A stretch of DNA of 64,000 nt from Paenibacillus uliginis N3/975. Lineage in GTDB: Bacteria > Bacillota > Bacilli > Paenibacillales > Paenibacillaceae. The notes beneath the pieces were generated by a model. That model was not told where the DNA came from. It saw nothing but the letters and a program-made list of their open reading frames with translations, and ran no database searches. Location of the stretch: NCBI RefSeq assembly GCF_900177425.1, contig NZ_LT840184.1, forward strand, positions 833,487 through 897,486, read 5' to 3'. Positions 1-7,960 of this stretch are shown here, piece by piece. Numbering within the stretch: position 1 is the stretch's first letter; every line of letters starts with the position of its first letter. Both the position numbers and the translations under genes were made by a program.

Positions 1-122
1 CTCCTTTTTGGTTGCAAATATTGAGAATAGGATTGTTCTATTCGTTTGGAAATGGCCGGAGGGCACTCCATAGTTTCTGCCTCTTTGTGCAGATGTTCAC
101 GTATTTTACGTTCAATAGGCAT
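1..122 (-). CDS. Partial gene after ECF sigma factor, probable anti-sigma or regulatory partner
   Basis: The first 40 codons of a gene that runs off the left edge. Its ATG (120-122, minus strand) lies inside the last codons of the sigma factor gene, an 11-base overlap that implies translational coupling. The visible peptide begins MPIERKIREHLHKEAETMEC and is hydrophilic and charged, with no membrane segment yet. Genes in this position next to ECF sigma factors usually encode an anti-sigma factor or a membrane-anchored regulator with a short cytoplasmic N-terminus. The assignment is from position only, because the informative part of the protein is outside the window. Confidence 0.6.
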   Translation of the reverse strand, partial: MPIERKIREHLHKEAETMECPPAISKRIEQSYSQYLQPKR

Positions 123-687
123 TGAGCTTTTCCATCCTTTCTGGGGGAAGATTCCGTAAGTTTTTTCGAAGCGCCTGAAGGCCAGCATGATATCTGGACT
201 TGACTGTACCCAGCGGAATATCGAGCAATGTCGCGATTTCCTCAAGAGTATAGTCGTGAAAAAAGCGGAGGATAATCACCGTTCGCTGTTTGTCGGTTAG
301 TTTTTGGATTGCCTTCGATATCATTTGGTTCGTCTCATCCATGAACACAGCAGGTTGATCCCAATGAGACTCTTCCCGAGAGAAGGCACGGATGTGTTCA
401 AAAATTCGGAATCTCCGCCAGCTCTTGACCCGAAATCTCTGCACTTGACGGATTACCAAGCCGTGTAACCAGAAGTGGAATGGTCGGTTCGTATCGTAGT
501 TAGCAAGTGAGGTCCACATTTGCATATAGATCTCATTCATGATATCTTCCCGATCCTGCTGATGATCCACCAGAAAGGAGACTGTCCGGTAGACGTCCTG
601 ATAGGTGGCATCATACATCGTATGAAACGCCTGTTGATCACCATCTTTCATTTTTATAAGTAATTGGTAAATATATTCACTTTGCAT
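112..687 (-). CDS. ECF-family RNA polymerase sigma factor
   Basis: A 191-residue sigma-70 family factor of the extracytoplasmic function class, which would direct RNA polymerase to a small stress or envelope regulon. Region 2 lies at about residues 20-85 (helices around DREDIMNEIYMQMW). Region 4 lies at about 125-175, with the recognition helix motif DYTLEEIATLLDIPLGTVKS. There is no region 1 or 3, as expected for ECF factors. The ATG follows AGGAGGG with about 8 bases spacing. The downstream partial gene overlaps its stop, so the two are one operon. The regulon cannot be told from sequence. The sub-family (SigV, SigY or similar) is not assigned. Confidence 0.93.
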   Translation of the reverse strand: MQSEYIYQLLIKMKDGDQQAFHTMYDATYQDVYRTVSFLVDHQQDREDIMNEIYMQMWTSLANYDTNRPFHFWLHGLVIRQVQRFRVKSWRRFRIFEHIRAFSREESHWDQPAVFMDETNQMISKAIQKLTDKQRTVIILRFFHDYTLEEIATLLDIPLGTVKSRYHAGLQALRKNLRNLPPERMEKLNAY

Positions 688-1330
688 TCAGAGGGCCCTC
701 CTGAGTAAGCTGCTTACACACTATATTGTCTCTCTATTGGAAAAAGGTTCGGTTCTCTTCTTATTTTTTTGCAAACGGTTGAGTGAAAGAGGCTATCGGT
801 CCGGAAGACTACCAGGAGTGTAACGACCCGTGTGGCAGCCGTGGCTGGCCTGTCTAGTGCTTTATCTTTCAGTCTAATCACACCTTAGCGTATATTTTCG
901 TTTAAATGTTGGCGGGACCCCTGTATAAGGAAGCGAAACAAGACCAGTTTTAATGTTAACTCGTCAAGATATACCGCAGCTACTGCTAGATGAGCTAGAG
1001 GCGGCTTTCTTTTAGTAAGATCAAATTAATCTGAGAAAAATTAGTTGCCGGAACTTTATTCCCCTCCGCAACCTCAACCTCTTAGGGAGGGTAATTAGCG
1101 TTCAGGATTACGGATTGCACCCAAATAAAATTGAATGTTAACAATGCGCCTCGATGAACATTAACAATCCCAAAAACACTGTTTTTGGGATTGTGGATCA
1201 CGGCCGCTATAGCGCGATAGTCACGTACTATCTAACCTATGGAGGTTTTTTTATGACGCGAAAAAACGTGAAACTCCTCTTCCAGTAGGTAAAGAGGAGA
1301 ATCACCATATGCTGCTGCAGTAGTCAATAT
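688..1330. other. Structured intergenic stretch without a recognisable full gene
   Basis: About 640 bases between the sigma factor and the ATPase gene, both on the minus strand. It contains a perfect 13-bp inverted repeat with a 3-base loop (1165-1177 with 1181-1193) that lacks a T-run on either side. It also contains an 11-codon ORF with a good ribosome binding site, annotated separately. No protein-coding frame of useful length and no known RNA family was recognised here. Confidence 0.5.
1253..1288 (+). other. Tiny leader-type ORF (11 codons) before a hairpin that hides a second ribosome binding site
   Basis: GGAGG (1241-1245), seven bases, then ATG opens a peptide MTRKNVKLLFQ ending in TAG at 1286-1288. 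Its last codons contain CTCCTCTT (1274-1281), which pairs perfectly with AAGAGGAG (1292-1299). That second segment is itself a good ribosome binding site seven to nine bases before another ATG (1309). The layout matches translational attenuators, in which ribosome stalling on a leader peptide frees the next start. Here the second ATG opens only four codons, so this may be the remnant of a lost gene, or chance. Confidence 0.3.
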
Positions 1331-1368
1331 AAAAAATACCCCTCGTATAATTGGCTTTATACGAGAGG
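1331..1368 (-). terminator. Intrinsic terminator of the P-type ATPase gene
   Basis: CTCGTATA (1342-1349) pairs with TATACGAG (1358-1365). On the minus strand the stem is followed by a T-run (complement of the A-run at 1331-1336). It lies about ten bases beyond the ATPase stop codon. Confidence 0.8.
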
Positions 1369-1376
1369 CAGCTATG

Positions 1377-4046
1377 TTACTTCTTACGGCTAAATAATCG
1401 CATGAAGAGCTTTACAATTTCTACAATCGGAATGATTGAGAAGGCAGAGATTGCGACTACCAGCCACTGTTCGCCATTCAATCGAACGACGCTGAATAGA
1501 TCATTCATGAATGGGACTAAGATTACGATCAGGACGAGAAATCCTGATACAAGTGCGGCGCCATTCAAGTATTTGTTGGAGAATACACCGATCATAAACA
1601 ACGATTTAGTAGTCGAACGTACGTTGAATGCATGTGTTAGCTGAATCAGTCCAAGTGTTGCAAAGGCCATGGTTACGGCAACGGCCTCAGAATAGTGCGT
1701 ATGTCCGTAGTAGTAAGCAAATAAGGTTAAAGCGGCTTCCACAACACCTTGATAGAGGATTCCAACTCCAATACCATTCGCAAATACGCTCTCTGAGGCC
1801 TTACGAGGCTTTCGCTTCATGATGTCATTTTCTGCTTTCTCAAGGCCTAAAGCAAGTGCTGGCAATGTGTCTGTGACAAGATTGATCCATAAGATGTGAA
1901 TCGGGAAAAGAATCTTCCAACCGATTAAGGTAGCGATGAATAGTGTGAGCACTTCACCAAGATTGGCAGATAGGAGAAACTGGATCGTCTTGCGAATATT
2001 GCTGTATACTTTGCGACCTTCTTCTACAGCAACAACAATCGTGGTAAAGTTGTCATCGGCAAGCACCATATCGGAAACACCTTTGGAAACCTCAGTACCT
2101 GTGATGCCCATGCCGACACCAATGTCGGATGCCTTGAGTGCAGGTGCATCGTTAACTCCGTCTCCAGTCATTGCAACAATACTGCCGCGCTTCTTCCAAG
2201 CTTGAACGATACGTACCTTGTGTTCTGGTGATACCCGGGCATATACAGAATACTGTGTGACCTTCTCTTCGAATTCTTGATCACTAATTTGATTTAACTC
2301 ACTACCCGTAATAATGCCGCTCTCATCTTCAATAATATGAAGCTCCTTGGCAATTGCTGTAGCTGTATCACGATGATCCCCTGTAATCATGACTGGACGT
2401 ATGCCAGCGTTCTTACAGATGCGAACAGCTTCCTTCACTTCCTCGCGAGGTGGGTCGATCATTCCAACAAGACCGATGAAGGTTAAATTCTGCTCCACAA
2501 CTTCTGGTTTCATGATGCTTGGGATAGCTGACTCATCACGGTAAGCGAGCGACAATACACGTAGTGCTTTGTCTGCCATGGATTTATTGGCTTTGATAAT
2601 ACTATCGCGGTACTCTTCTGTCAGCTCCATGACAGTTCCATTCATTAGAATACTATTGCAGCTTTCGAGCAACACATCAGGTGCGCCTTTTGTCATAATG
2701 CGATAAACGGTAGCACCATCATTTAGTTCATGGACAGTGGTCATTAACTTCCGATCAGAATCGAATGGAATTTCAGCCTTACGCGGAAATTCGATTTCAC
2801 CTTCTCGTTTATCAAAACCATGCTTAATTCCGTAATCAACTAATGCAGTCTCTGTTGGATCACCTATTAATGTAAATTGTTCTGCATCGGCCGTGTGTGA
2901 GAATTTCGTATCATTACACAGCGCCATGACTTGAAGAAAGAACTCATAGTCTTGCATCGTTTCAAGAGCTTGATCGGCTTGTTGCATGGTTTGTCCAATA
3001 TAAGCTTGCTGTACAGTCATTTTGTTCTGTGTTAGGGTGCCTGTTTTATCTGAACAAATAATTTCTGTGCTGCCTAACGTTTCAACTGCTGGAAGCTTAC
3101 GAATAATCGCATTACGCTTCGCCATTTTCTGGACGCCAAGTGCTAAAATTATAGTAACGATTGCCGGCAACCCTTCCGGTATAGCTGCTACTGCCAGCGA
3201 GATGGAAGTGAGAAGCATATCAAATATTTCTCGACCTTGAATCATACCTATAATGAAGATGGCTACAGCAACCCCGATCGTAATGATCGTAAAGTATTTT
3301 CCCAACTCATTCAGCTTGCGTTGCAGCGGAGTTACTTCATCTTCATCCTGGGAGATAAAGCCGGCAATCTTACCGACTTCTGTACTACTGCCGGTTGCTG
3401 TAACAACACCGATGCCTCGACCATAGGAGATATTGCTAGTCATATAGGCCATATTCTTACGATCACCGATGACGAGATCTGCTTTCTCCAGCGGGTCAAC
3501 TACCTTCTCAACAGGCACAGATTCTCCAGTCAATGCAGCTTCTTCAATCTTGAGTGAAGCAGACTCAATCAGTCGCATATCGGCTGGTATAACATCCCCA
3601 GCTTCTAATAGAACAATATCACCTGGAACAAGCTCCTCCGCTTTGATTTTGATAACCTTGCCATCTCTTCTTGTTTGAGCGAAGGGGGAAGACATTTGCT
3701 TAAGAGCTGCAAGTGCCTGTTCGGCTTTATTCTCTTGAATTACTCCCAGAACGGCATTCAAGATAACAACGAACAGGATGATAAAGGAATCTGTCCATTC
3801 TCCAAGCAGTCCAGAAATAAGTGCCGCAACGAGCAGAATTATGATCATGACATCTTTAAACTGTGCGAGCAGTTTAGCAATCAATGATTTTCCTTTACGT
3901 TCCTCGAGTGCATTCTTGCCGTACTGTTGCAGTCTTGCGGCGGCTTCTTCTTGGGATAAACCATCGTAATGACTGTTTAGTGACGCTAAAGTTTGATCAG
4001 TGGAAAGTGTGTGAAACGTTTCACTTGATTGTTTTTTGCTATCCAA
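1377..4046 (-). CDS. Cation-transporting P-type ATPase, Ca2+ (SERCA/PMR1-like) type
   Basis: A P2-type ATPase of about 890 residues that would pump Ca2+ (or possibly Mn2+) out of the cytoplasm at the cost of ATP. The N-terminal cation-ATPase domain is at about residues 12-80, the actuator motif TGESVPVEK near 180, PEGLPA in the fourth membrane helix near 290, the phosphorylated aspartate in DKTGTLT near 330, and the hinge TGDGVNDAPALK near 620. Four further C-terminal membrane segments follow. An upstream GTG (4055) overlaps the AGGAG itself. A TTG at 4044-4046 sits eight bases from AGGAG and is the preferred start. Substrate is inferred from overall similarity to Ca2+ pumps; Mn2+ or Na+ cannot be excluded. 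Confidence 0.92.
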   Translation of the reverse strand: MDSKKQSSETFHTLSTDQTLASLNSHYDGLSQEEAAARLQQYGKNALEERKGKSLIAKLLAQFKDVMIIILLVAALISGLLGEWTDSFIILFVVILNAVLGVIQENKAEQALAALKQMSSPFAQTRRDGKVIKIKAEELVPGDIVLLEAGDVIPADMRLIESASLKIEEAALTGESVPVEKVVDPLEKADLVIGDRKNMAYMTSNISYGRGIGVVTATGSSTEVGKIAGFISQDEDEVTPLQRKLNELGKYFTIITIGVAVAIFIIGMIQGREIFDMLLTSISLAVAAIPEGLPAIVTIILALGVQKMAKRNAIIRKLPAVETLGSTEIICSDKTGTLTQNKMTVQQAYIGQTMQQADQALETMQDYEFFLQVMALCNDTKFSHTADAEQFTLIGDPTETALVDYGIKHGFDKREGEIEFPRKAEIPFDSDRKLMTTVHELNDGATVYRIMTKGAPDVLLESCNSILMNGTVMELTEEYRDSIIKANKSMADKALRVLSLAYRDESAIPSIMKPEVVEQNLTFIGLVGMIDPPREEVKEAVRICKNAGIRPVMITGDHRDTATAIAKELHIIEDESGIITGSELNQISDQEFEEKVTQYSVYARVSPEHKVRIVQAWKKRGSIVAMTGDGVNDAPALKASDIGVGMGITGTEVSKGVSDMVLADDNFTTIVVAVEEGRKVYSNIRKTIQFLLSANLGEVLTLFIATLIGWKILFPIHILWINLVTDTLPALALGLEKAENDIMKRKPRKASESVFANGIGVGILYQGVVEAALTLFAYYYGHTHYSEAVAVTMAFATLGLIQLTHAFNVRSTTKSLFMIGVFSNKYLNGAALVSGFLVLIVILVPFMNDLFSVVRLNGEQWLVVAISAFSIIPIVEIVKLFMRLFSRKK

Positions 4047-4227
4047 TTCAGTCACTCCTATTCTTGATTACTTTGAAATCCAATCCAGGAAATATATCCA
4101 GAGGATAAATGGTTATAGAAGTTAATACGTATGATTTTATTAAAGTTCCCATAAATCGCAAAAATATGTTCGTACCTTATACTCCGAAGATAATAAAGTT
4201 TTTTCATGTTTTTTCCCTTATAAATTT

Positions 4228-4280
4228 CGACATCTATAGTGAGATCATTATCATACAATCTCACTATAGATGTCGTTTTT
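4228..4280. terminator. Perfect 17-bp inverted repeat, likely bidirectional terminator
   Basis: CGACATCTATAGTGAGA (4228-4244) pairs perfectly with 4259-4275 across a 14-base loop, and the plus strand continues with a T-run. It lies downstream of the small minus-strand gene at 4323-4649 and upstream of the ATPase gene, so in the minus direction it would isolate the two. The T-run favours plus-strand termination, although no plus-strand gene precedes it. Confidence 0.55.
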
Positions 4281-4322
4281 GTTTGTCATTTTGCTAAACT
4301 AGGCGCATACTAATATCCATTT

Positions 4323-4649
4323 TTAGAATCCTAATTGCTTGGCAACATAAGCAGCGACTGCTTTATCCTGAAACTCCTTCCAGCCGCTAAGCTTGGAGTT
4401 TTCTGCCAGAAAAGTGTTAAAATCATTTTGTACGAAAGCCTCAAACTCCTCTTGGCTTTGGCCTTCATATCCGGCAGCCTTTAATAACTCATCGAAGGAA
4501 GAAAAGTTGGAGTACATCTGAACAAACGATTCTGTGAACAAATCGTCTGTATGTACTTCGCGTTCCATATTCGAGAGTTTTTCTGCATTTTCTTGAATGT
4601 CTTTAAGTTTTTTCTCAAGTTGATCCAATTCACCAAACTCAATGTTCAT
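4323..4649 (-). CDS. Conserved-looking hypothetical protein, 108 aa
   Basis: A small acidic, mostly helical protein with no membrane segment or signal peptide. The first third (about residues 5-35) is heptad-like and may be a short coiled coil (LDQLEKKLKDIQENAEKLSN). The C-terminal half holds acidic and aromatic stretches ending in VAKQLGF. The ATG at 4647-4649 has GGAGGG eight bases upstream; an in-frame GTG nine bases earlier overlaps that site and is less likely. The gene is monocistronic, flanked by its own terminators. I do not recognise the family. The length and composition would suit a small cytoplasmic or phage-type structural protein, but nothing decides this. Confidence 0.75.
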   Translation of the reverse strand: MNIEFGELDQLEKKLKDIQENAEKLSNMEREVHTDDLFTESFVQMYSNFSSFDELLKAAGYEGQSQEEFEAFVQNDFNTFLAENSKLSGWKEFQDKAVAAYVAKQLGF

Positions 4650-4735
4650 AATGACCACCCTCCAATGTCAGCGTCTAATTTCATTAAACCTTATTCTCGT
4701 GTGTTTGAATACATCTTAACCCAAGTAATATATAT

Positions 4736-4775
4736 AGTAAAAAGCCCTATCCTCAATGGAATAGGGCTTTTTACT
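4736..4775. terminator. Bidirectional terminator
   Basis: A perfect 15-bp stem (4736-4750 with 4761-4775) with A-run and T-run inside the arms. It lies just past the stop of the minus-strand membrane protein gene at 4797-5003. Confidence 0.85.
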
Positions 4776-4796
4776 ATCAAGTTTATGAAGCCATCA

Positions 4797-5003
4797 TCAG
4801 GCGAAAAAAAACTGTTTGTTAAGCATGAGCACGATCATGCTGGCGGCTACGAGGGAAAAAGCGATACAGCCTGTACCGAGTCCCCTGCGCTTGTCTTTTA
4901 TAAACTTGAAACCGATAACAAAAATTACGATTGTAATACCAATGAGAGAGATTGACATTCCGATCATAGCTATCCAGTACAACACCTCAAACAGAGCATC
5001 CAA
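4797..5003 (-). CDS. Small membrane protein, 68 aa
   Basis: A two-helix membrane protein: segment one at about residues 8-32 (rich in I, V, G and F), a short basic loop (KFIKDKRRG), and segment two at about 40-60. It starts at TTG (5001-5003), nine bases after AGGAGG; the nearby ATG is out of frame, so the TTG start is well supported. Followed directly by a strong terminator, it is a single-gene unit. No family recognised; function unknown. Confidence 0.65.
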   Translation of the reverse strand: MDALFEVLYWIAMIGMSISLIGITIVIFVIGFKFIKDKRRGLGTGCIAFSLVAASMIVLMLNKQFFFA

Positions 5004-5233
5004 GGTTAAAAGCCTCCTTTATTTCAAACAGGGAATCGACTACGACTAAGGATAAACTTCTGTGTTCCTAATATACGATAGTTTAAAAGCTTTGGAAAGA
5101 ACAACCTGCATTAGACAGGCTTCTAACCGAATGACCCTATGAATAGGCGTTATTACCCGGACAATCATCCAAGAGGGAACCCGCGGTGTGGAGTAATATA
5201 AGGTATGTCATGATAAAAGGAGGCGTAGGCAGC

Positions 5234-5896
5234 ATGAGTGGAAGACAGTTGGCCAGTAAGTGGCTTAAAACGGAAGCGCTGCTGACCGATCCTCAGATAA
5301 TCCCTTATATCCCGGAAACGAATGCTTACGGAAGGGACGATCTGATGTCGATGCTCTCACAATACGACATGGTTGTGATTAAACCAGTTGTGGGAACGGG
5401 GGGGAACGGCGTTATACGTATTCAGAATCACGATGAGGGCTATAACGTCAGCCATAAGGGACGCACGAGGTTTGTTAGTTCATTCCCCGAACTAATTCCT
5501 ATATTGTCCAGTATTAGGCTAAAACGGAAATATTTGATCCAGCAGGGTGTCAACTTAGCTAAGATAAAAGGGCGTCCTTTGGATTATCGAGTTAAAGTAG
5601 TCAAGACGAAAGGGAGATGGGAATTCAGAGCGATGGTTGGAAGGCTTGCCAGGCGGGGCTTGTTCGTAACCAATCTGTGCAAAGGAGGTATGCAGCTAAG
5701 GTGCAGACCTGCGATCAGGTATTCGCTTCCACATATCAATTCCTTAGAAAAGCGGAATGAGATGCGGCAGTTGACCCGGAATTGCATCGCGGTTTTGGAA
5801 AAACGTTTCCCTGGTATAGGCGAACTAGGTTTTGATTACGGACTTGATGATACAGGAGCCATATGGATATTAGAAGTTAACACTCGTCCAAGTTAA
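5234..5896 (+). CDS. YheC/YheD-like ATP-grasp protein (endospore coat-associated type)
   Basis: A 220-residue protein of the YheC/D family, ATP-grasp fold enzymes found associated with spore coats in Bacillales. The start of the ATP-binding lobe is seen at KPVVGTGGNGVIRI (about residues 55-70), a basic central region follows with LDYRVKVVKTKGRWEFRAMVG (split by position about 115-140), and the C-terminus carries the metal-binding type motif LEVNTRPS. The ATG at 5234 has AGGAGG ten bases upstream; a frame open to 5186 has no binding site. Family members are often longer (around 350-450), so this is a short version with little beyond the catalytic core. Substrate unknown. Confidence 0.85.
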   Translation: MSGRQLASKWLKTEALLTDPQIIPYIPETNAYGRDDLMSMLSQYDMVVIKPVVGTGGNGVIRIQNHDEGYNVSHKGRTRFVSSFPELIPILSSIRLKRKYLIQQGVNLAKIKGRPLDYRVKVVKTKGRWEFRAMVGRLARRGLFVTNLCKGGMQLRCRPAIRYSLPHINSLEKRNEMRQLTRNCIAVLEKRFPGIGELGFDYGLDDTGAIWILEVNTRPS

Positions 5897-6015
5897 ATCG
5901 AGATTAAACAAATTAGACGATTATATGAAATTTTAATAGGGTATTAAAAAAATAATTAGAAATTTCCGATAAATATACTAAATATTTTTTTAAGTCCTGC
6001 TTAAGACCAATATCC

Positions 6016-6115
6016 TGTGTATAACATTTATCCCCATAATCCACGTTGATAGAACTGCAATCATGACACTTACCAACAATTTATACACAGGATTTCCACA
6101 GAAGCTTGTGGATAA
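6016..6115 (+). promoter_or_regulatory. Cluster of DnaA boxes in the sda promoter region
   Basis: Within 100 bases there are TGTGTATAA (6016-6024), TTATCCCCA (6028-6036, one mismatch), TTATACACA (6081-6089) and TGTGGATAA (6107-6115, a perfect box on the minus strand). In Bacillus subtilis sda is transcribed under DnaA control through such boxes, so the cluster fits the gene that follows. No origin-like DUE or dnaA gene is nearby, so a replication origin is not proposed. Confidence 0.75.
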
Positions 6116-6188
6116 GGGAACAGTTGTTCTGTTATATGATGTTTGTTATGATAGATTTAGGAAAAATGAGGAAAGGGGTGTGAAAGGG

Positions 6189-6332
6189 ATGGCTATGTTG
6201 ACGGACGAGATGTTACTAGACTCCTATCATATGGCTATTGAGTTGAAACTGGAACGGGAGTTTATTACTTTACTGTTGGCCGAAATTCATAAACGGAACT
6301 TGGACACCGATTCCATCAGCATCCTTCACTAG
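6189..6332 (+). CDS. sda: Sporulation checkpoint inhibitor Sda
   Basis: A 47-residue helical hairpin protein that blocks autophosphorylation of the sporulation histidine kinase KinA when DNA replication is perturbed. The sequence MLTDEMLLDSYHMAIELKL aligns by eye with the Bacillus Sda pattern (LSDELLIESYFKA...), and the second helix EFITLLLAEIHKRNL also fits. The ATG at 6189 gives the length expected for the family; GTG at 6180 and ATG at 6195 are alternative in-frame starts. DnaA boxes lie immediately upstream and a terminator follows. Recognition is from a short protein, but the match and the promoter context support each other. Confidence 0.88.
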   Translation: MAMLTDEMLLDSYHMAIELKLEREFITLLLAEIHKRNLDTDSISILH

Positions 6333-6419
6333 TTCCATCACCTATAGATGAGAGAAATGTTTGACATGTCGTCATACATTCGAAGTGAAATCTACATATG
6401 TATGGCGTACAACCAATAG

Positions 6420-6476
6420 AAAAGGTATCTCGTATCCACAGATGAATCTGTCAGTGGATAGAAGATACCTTTTTTG
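6420..6476. terminator. Bidirectional terminator between sda and the ferredoxin-NADP reductase gene
   Basis: AAAAGGTATCT (6420-6430) pairs with its complement at about 6463-6473, with an inner TATCCAC/GTGGATA stem. T-runs are present at the 3' side on both strands. Confidence 0.85.
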
Positions 6477-6491
6477 TTGCATTTTTGCTGA

Positions 6492-7493
6492 TTACAGCTT
6501 CATATTACTACTGTGTCCAGGGGCAAGACGAGCTTCAGGATCAAAGTAAACCTTGGCATTGTTGATCGCCGTTGGTGCTTCGCCAAATCCGACAGCAATC
6601 AGTTTCACCTTGCCCGGATAAGTGGTGATGTCACCGGCTGCGAAGATTCCTGGGATGCTTGTCTCCATACGAGAGTCAACCACGATAGAGTTGTTCTCGA
6701 TTGCAATACCCCACTCAGAGATGGGACCAAGAGAAGAAACGAATCCGAAATTGACGATCACATCGTCGACTTCGATTTCCTGTGTCTCTTTTGTTTTGAT
6801 ATGGGAAAGTGTCACCTTAGTAATTCGCTCATCACCGTGAAGTTCAGTGATCTCCGTTGGGGTGATTATGTTCACCTTGGAAGCAAGCAGCTTCTCCACA
6901 CTGTGTTCATGCGCACGGAATTTATCGCGGCGATGAACCAGACTTACCTGCTCGGCAATCGGCTCCAGCATAAGAGCCCAATCGACTGCGGAATCGCCTC
7001 CGCCGCTGATGAGTACCTTCTTCCCTTGGAAGCGGCTAAGATCGCTGACGAAGTAATGAAGATTGCTTTCTTCAAACTTATCCGCGTTATCGACTTCCAG
7101 ACGGCGGGGCTCGAAAGCTCCTACACCGGCAGTAATAATAACGGCCTTAGTGTGATGTTCATCTTTATCTGTCTTTACGACAAAATGACGTTCGTCCAGC
7201 TTCTCAACCGATTGAACTTTTTCTTCCAGTCGGATGTCTGTGTCAAACAGATCCATCTGCCGGGAGAGGTTGTCGACCAGCTCTTGAGCAGTAACCTTCG
7301 GGAATCCGGCTACATCGTAAATATATTTTTCTGGATACAGCGCAGCCAGTTGTCCTCCGAGTTGGGGCATGCTCTCGATGAGTTTAACCGAAGCTTGGCG
7401 CATGCCGCCGTAAAAAGCAGCGAACATGCCTGTAGGGCCGCCACCGATAATGAGAAGATCGGTCATATGATGTTCTTGCGGTGTTGATGTCAA
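6492..7493 (-). CDS. yumC: Ferredoxin/flavodoxin-NADP+ reductase, thioredoxin-reductase-like type
   Basis: A 333-residue flavoprotein that passes electrons between NADPH and ferredoxin or flavodoxin. The FAD-binding GGGPTGMFAAFYGG lies near residues 15-30, the NADPH-binding SGGGDSAVDWAL near 160-175, and the C-terminal FAD motif AAGDITTYPGKVKLIAVGFG near 285-305. It lacks the CxxC pair of true thioredoxin reductases, as expected for the YumC type. The preferred start is TTG at 7491-7493, nine bases after GGAGG; an ATG nine codons later (the M of MTDLL) has no good site. It is divergent from an NADH dehydrogenase gene, the same pairing as yumC and yumB in Bacillus subtilis. Confidence 0.93.
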   Translation of the reverse strand: MTSTPQEHHMTDLLIIGGGPTGMFAAFYGGMRQASVKLIESMPQLGGQLAALYPEKYIYDVAGFPKVTAQELVDNLSRQMDLFDTDIRLEEKVQSVEKLDERHFVVKTDKDEHHTKAVIITAGVGAFEPRRLEVDNADKFEESNLHYFVSDLSRFQGKKVLISGGGDSAVDWALMLEPIAEQVSLVHRRDKFRAHEHSVEKLLASKVNIITPTEITELHGDERITKVTLSHIKTKETQEIEVDDVIVNFGFVSSLGPISEWGIAIENNSIVVDSRMETSIPGIFAAGDITTYPGKVKLIAVGFGEAPTAINNAKVYFDPEARLAPGHSSNMKL

Positions 7494-7858
7494 GGGAAAG
7501 CACCTCCGAAAATGAATATATTCGAATCAGACAGACATTGTCCAAAGTAATTCTGATTCATTGAATCCTCTACTATTATAATCGTCTGGAACCAGCATTA
7601 AAAGCCAGGAATTTCGCCAACATACTTATTATTAGTATGGTTGCGCTTTCTTAATTATACGGGTCTGTAATGCGACAAACTTATCCCTTTTTTCGAGCAA
7701 AATATGTCTTGATCTTTGAACCGTTTATGCATATGATTAACGTGATAACTTGTGCTTAAAGGCAAAATATCGACATTTTTTAGACATTAACGTAACGATT
7801 CGAACCCTTTTGACAGCTGTATTTTTGAAGAAAAGCAACATCAGGTCGAAACTTTAAC

Positions 7859-7889
7859 GGGCTCTGATAAAGAGCTCTTCTCTTTTTTT
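7859..7889 (+). terminator. Intrinsic terminator inside the long leader of the NADH dehydrogenase gene
   Basis: GGGCTCT (7859-7865) pairs with AGAGCTC (7871-7877) over a 5-base loop, followed by a T-run ending near 7889. No plus-strand gene precedes it within the 365-base gap, so it either attenuates transcription into the NADH dehydrogenase gene (start 7961) or ends an unrecognised small RNA. The rest of the gap 7494-7858 shows no gene. Confidence 0.6.
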
Positions 7890-7960
7890 AGAAGCAAATT
7901 CACAAAAAGTTAACATTTAAACCATACTATATATAGAAGTAAGCCGGGAGGAGTAGGAGA

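Noticed and set aside
4011..4024. Perfect 14-bp palindrome GTGAAACGTTTCAC near the ATPase start
   Set aside because: Spacing does not fit a cre box (12-base core instead of 14), it is inside coding sequence, and about four such palindromes are expected by chance in a window of this size.
6001..6190. Replication origin at the DnaA-box cluster
   Set aside because: No dnaA, dnaN or AT-rich unwinding element is nearby, and the boxes are explained by the known DnaA control of sda.
6513..7487. 324-codon open frame on the plus strand
   Set aside because: It is antisense to the ferredoxin-NADP reductase gene, which has clear flavoprotein motifs and a ribosome binding site; the plus-strand product has no recognisable motif.
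7890..7910. TTCACAA half site before the NADH dehydrogenase gene, possible Rex operator
   Set aside because: The other half is too weak and the spacing is off by one from TTGTGAA-N4-TTCACAA.
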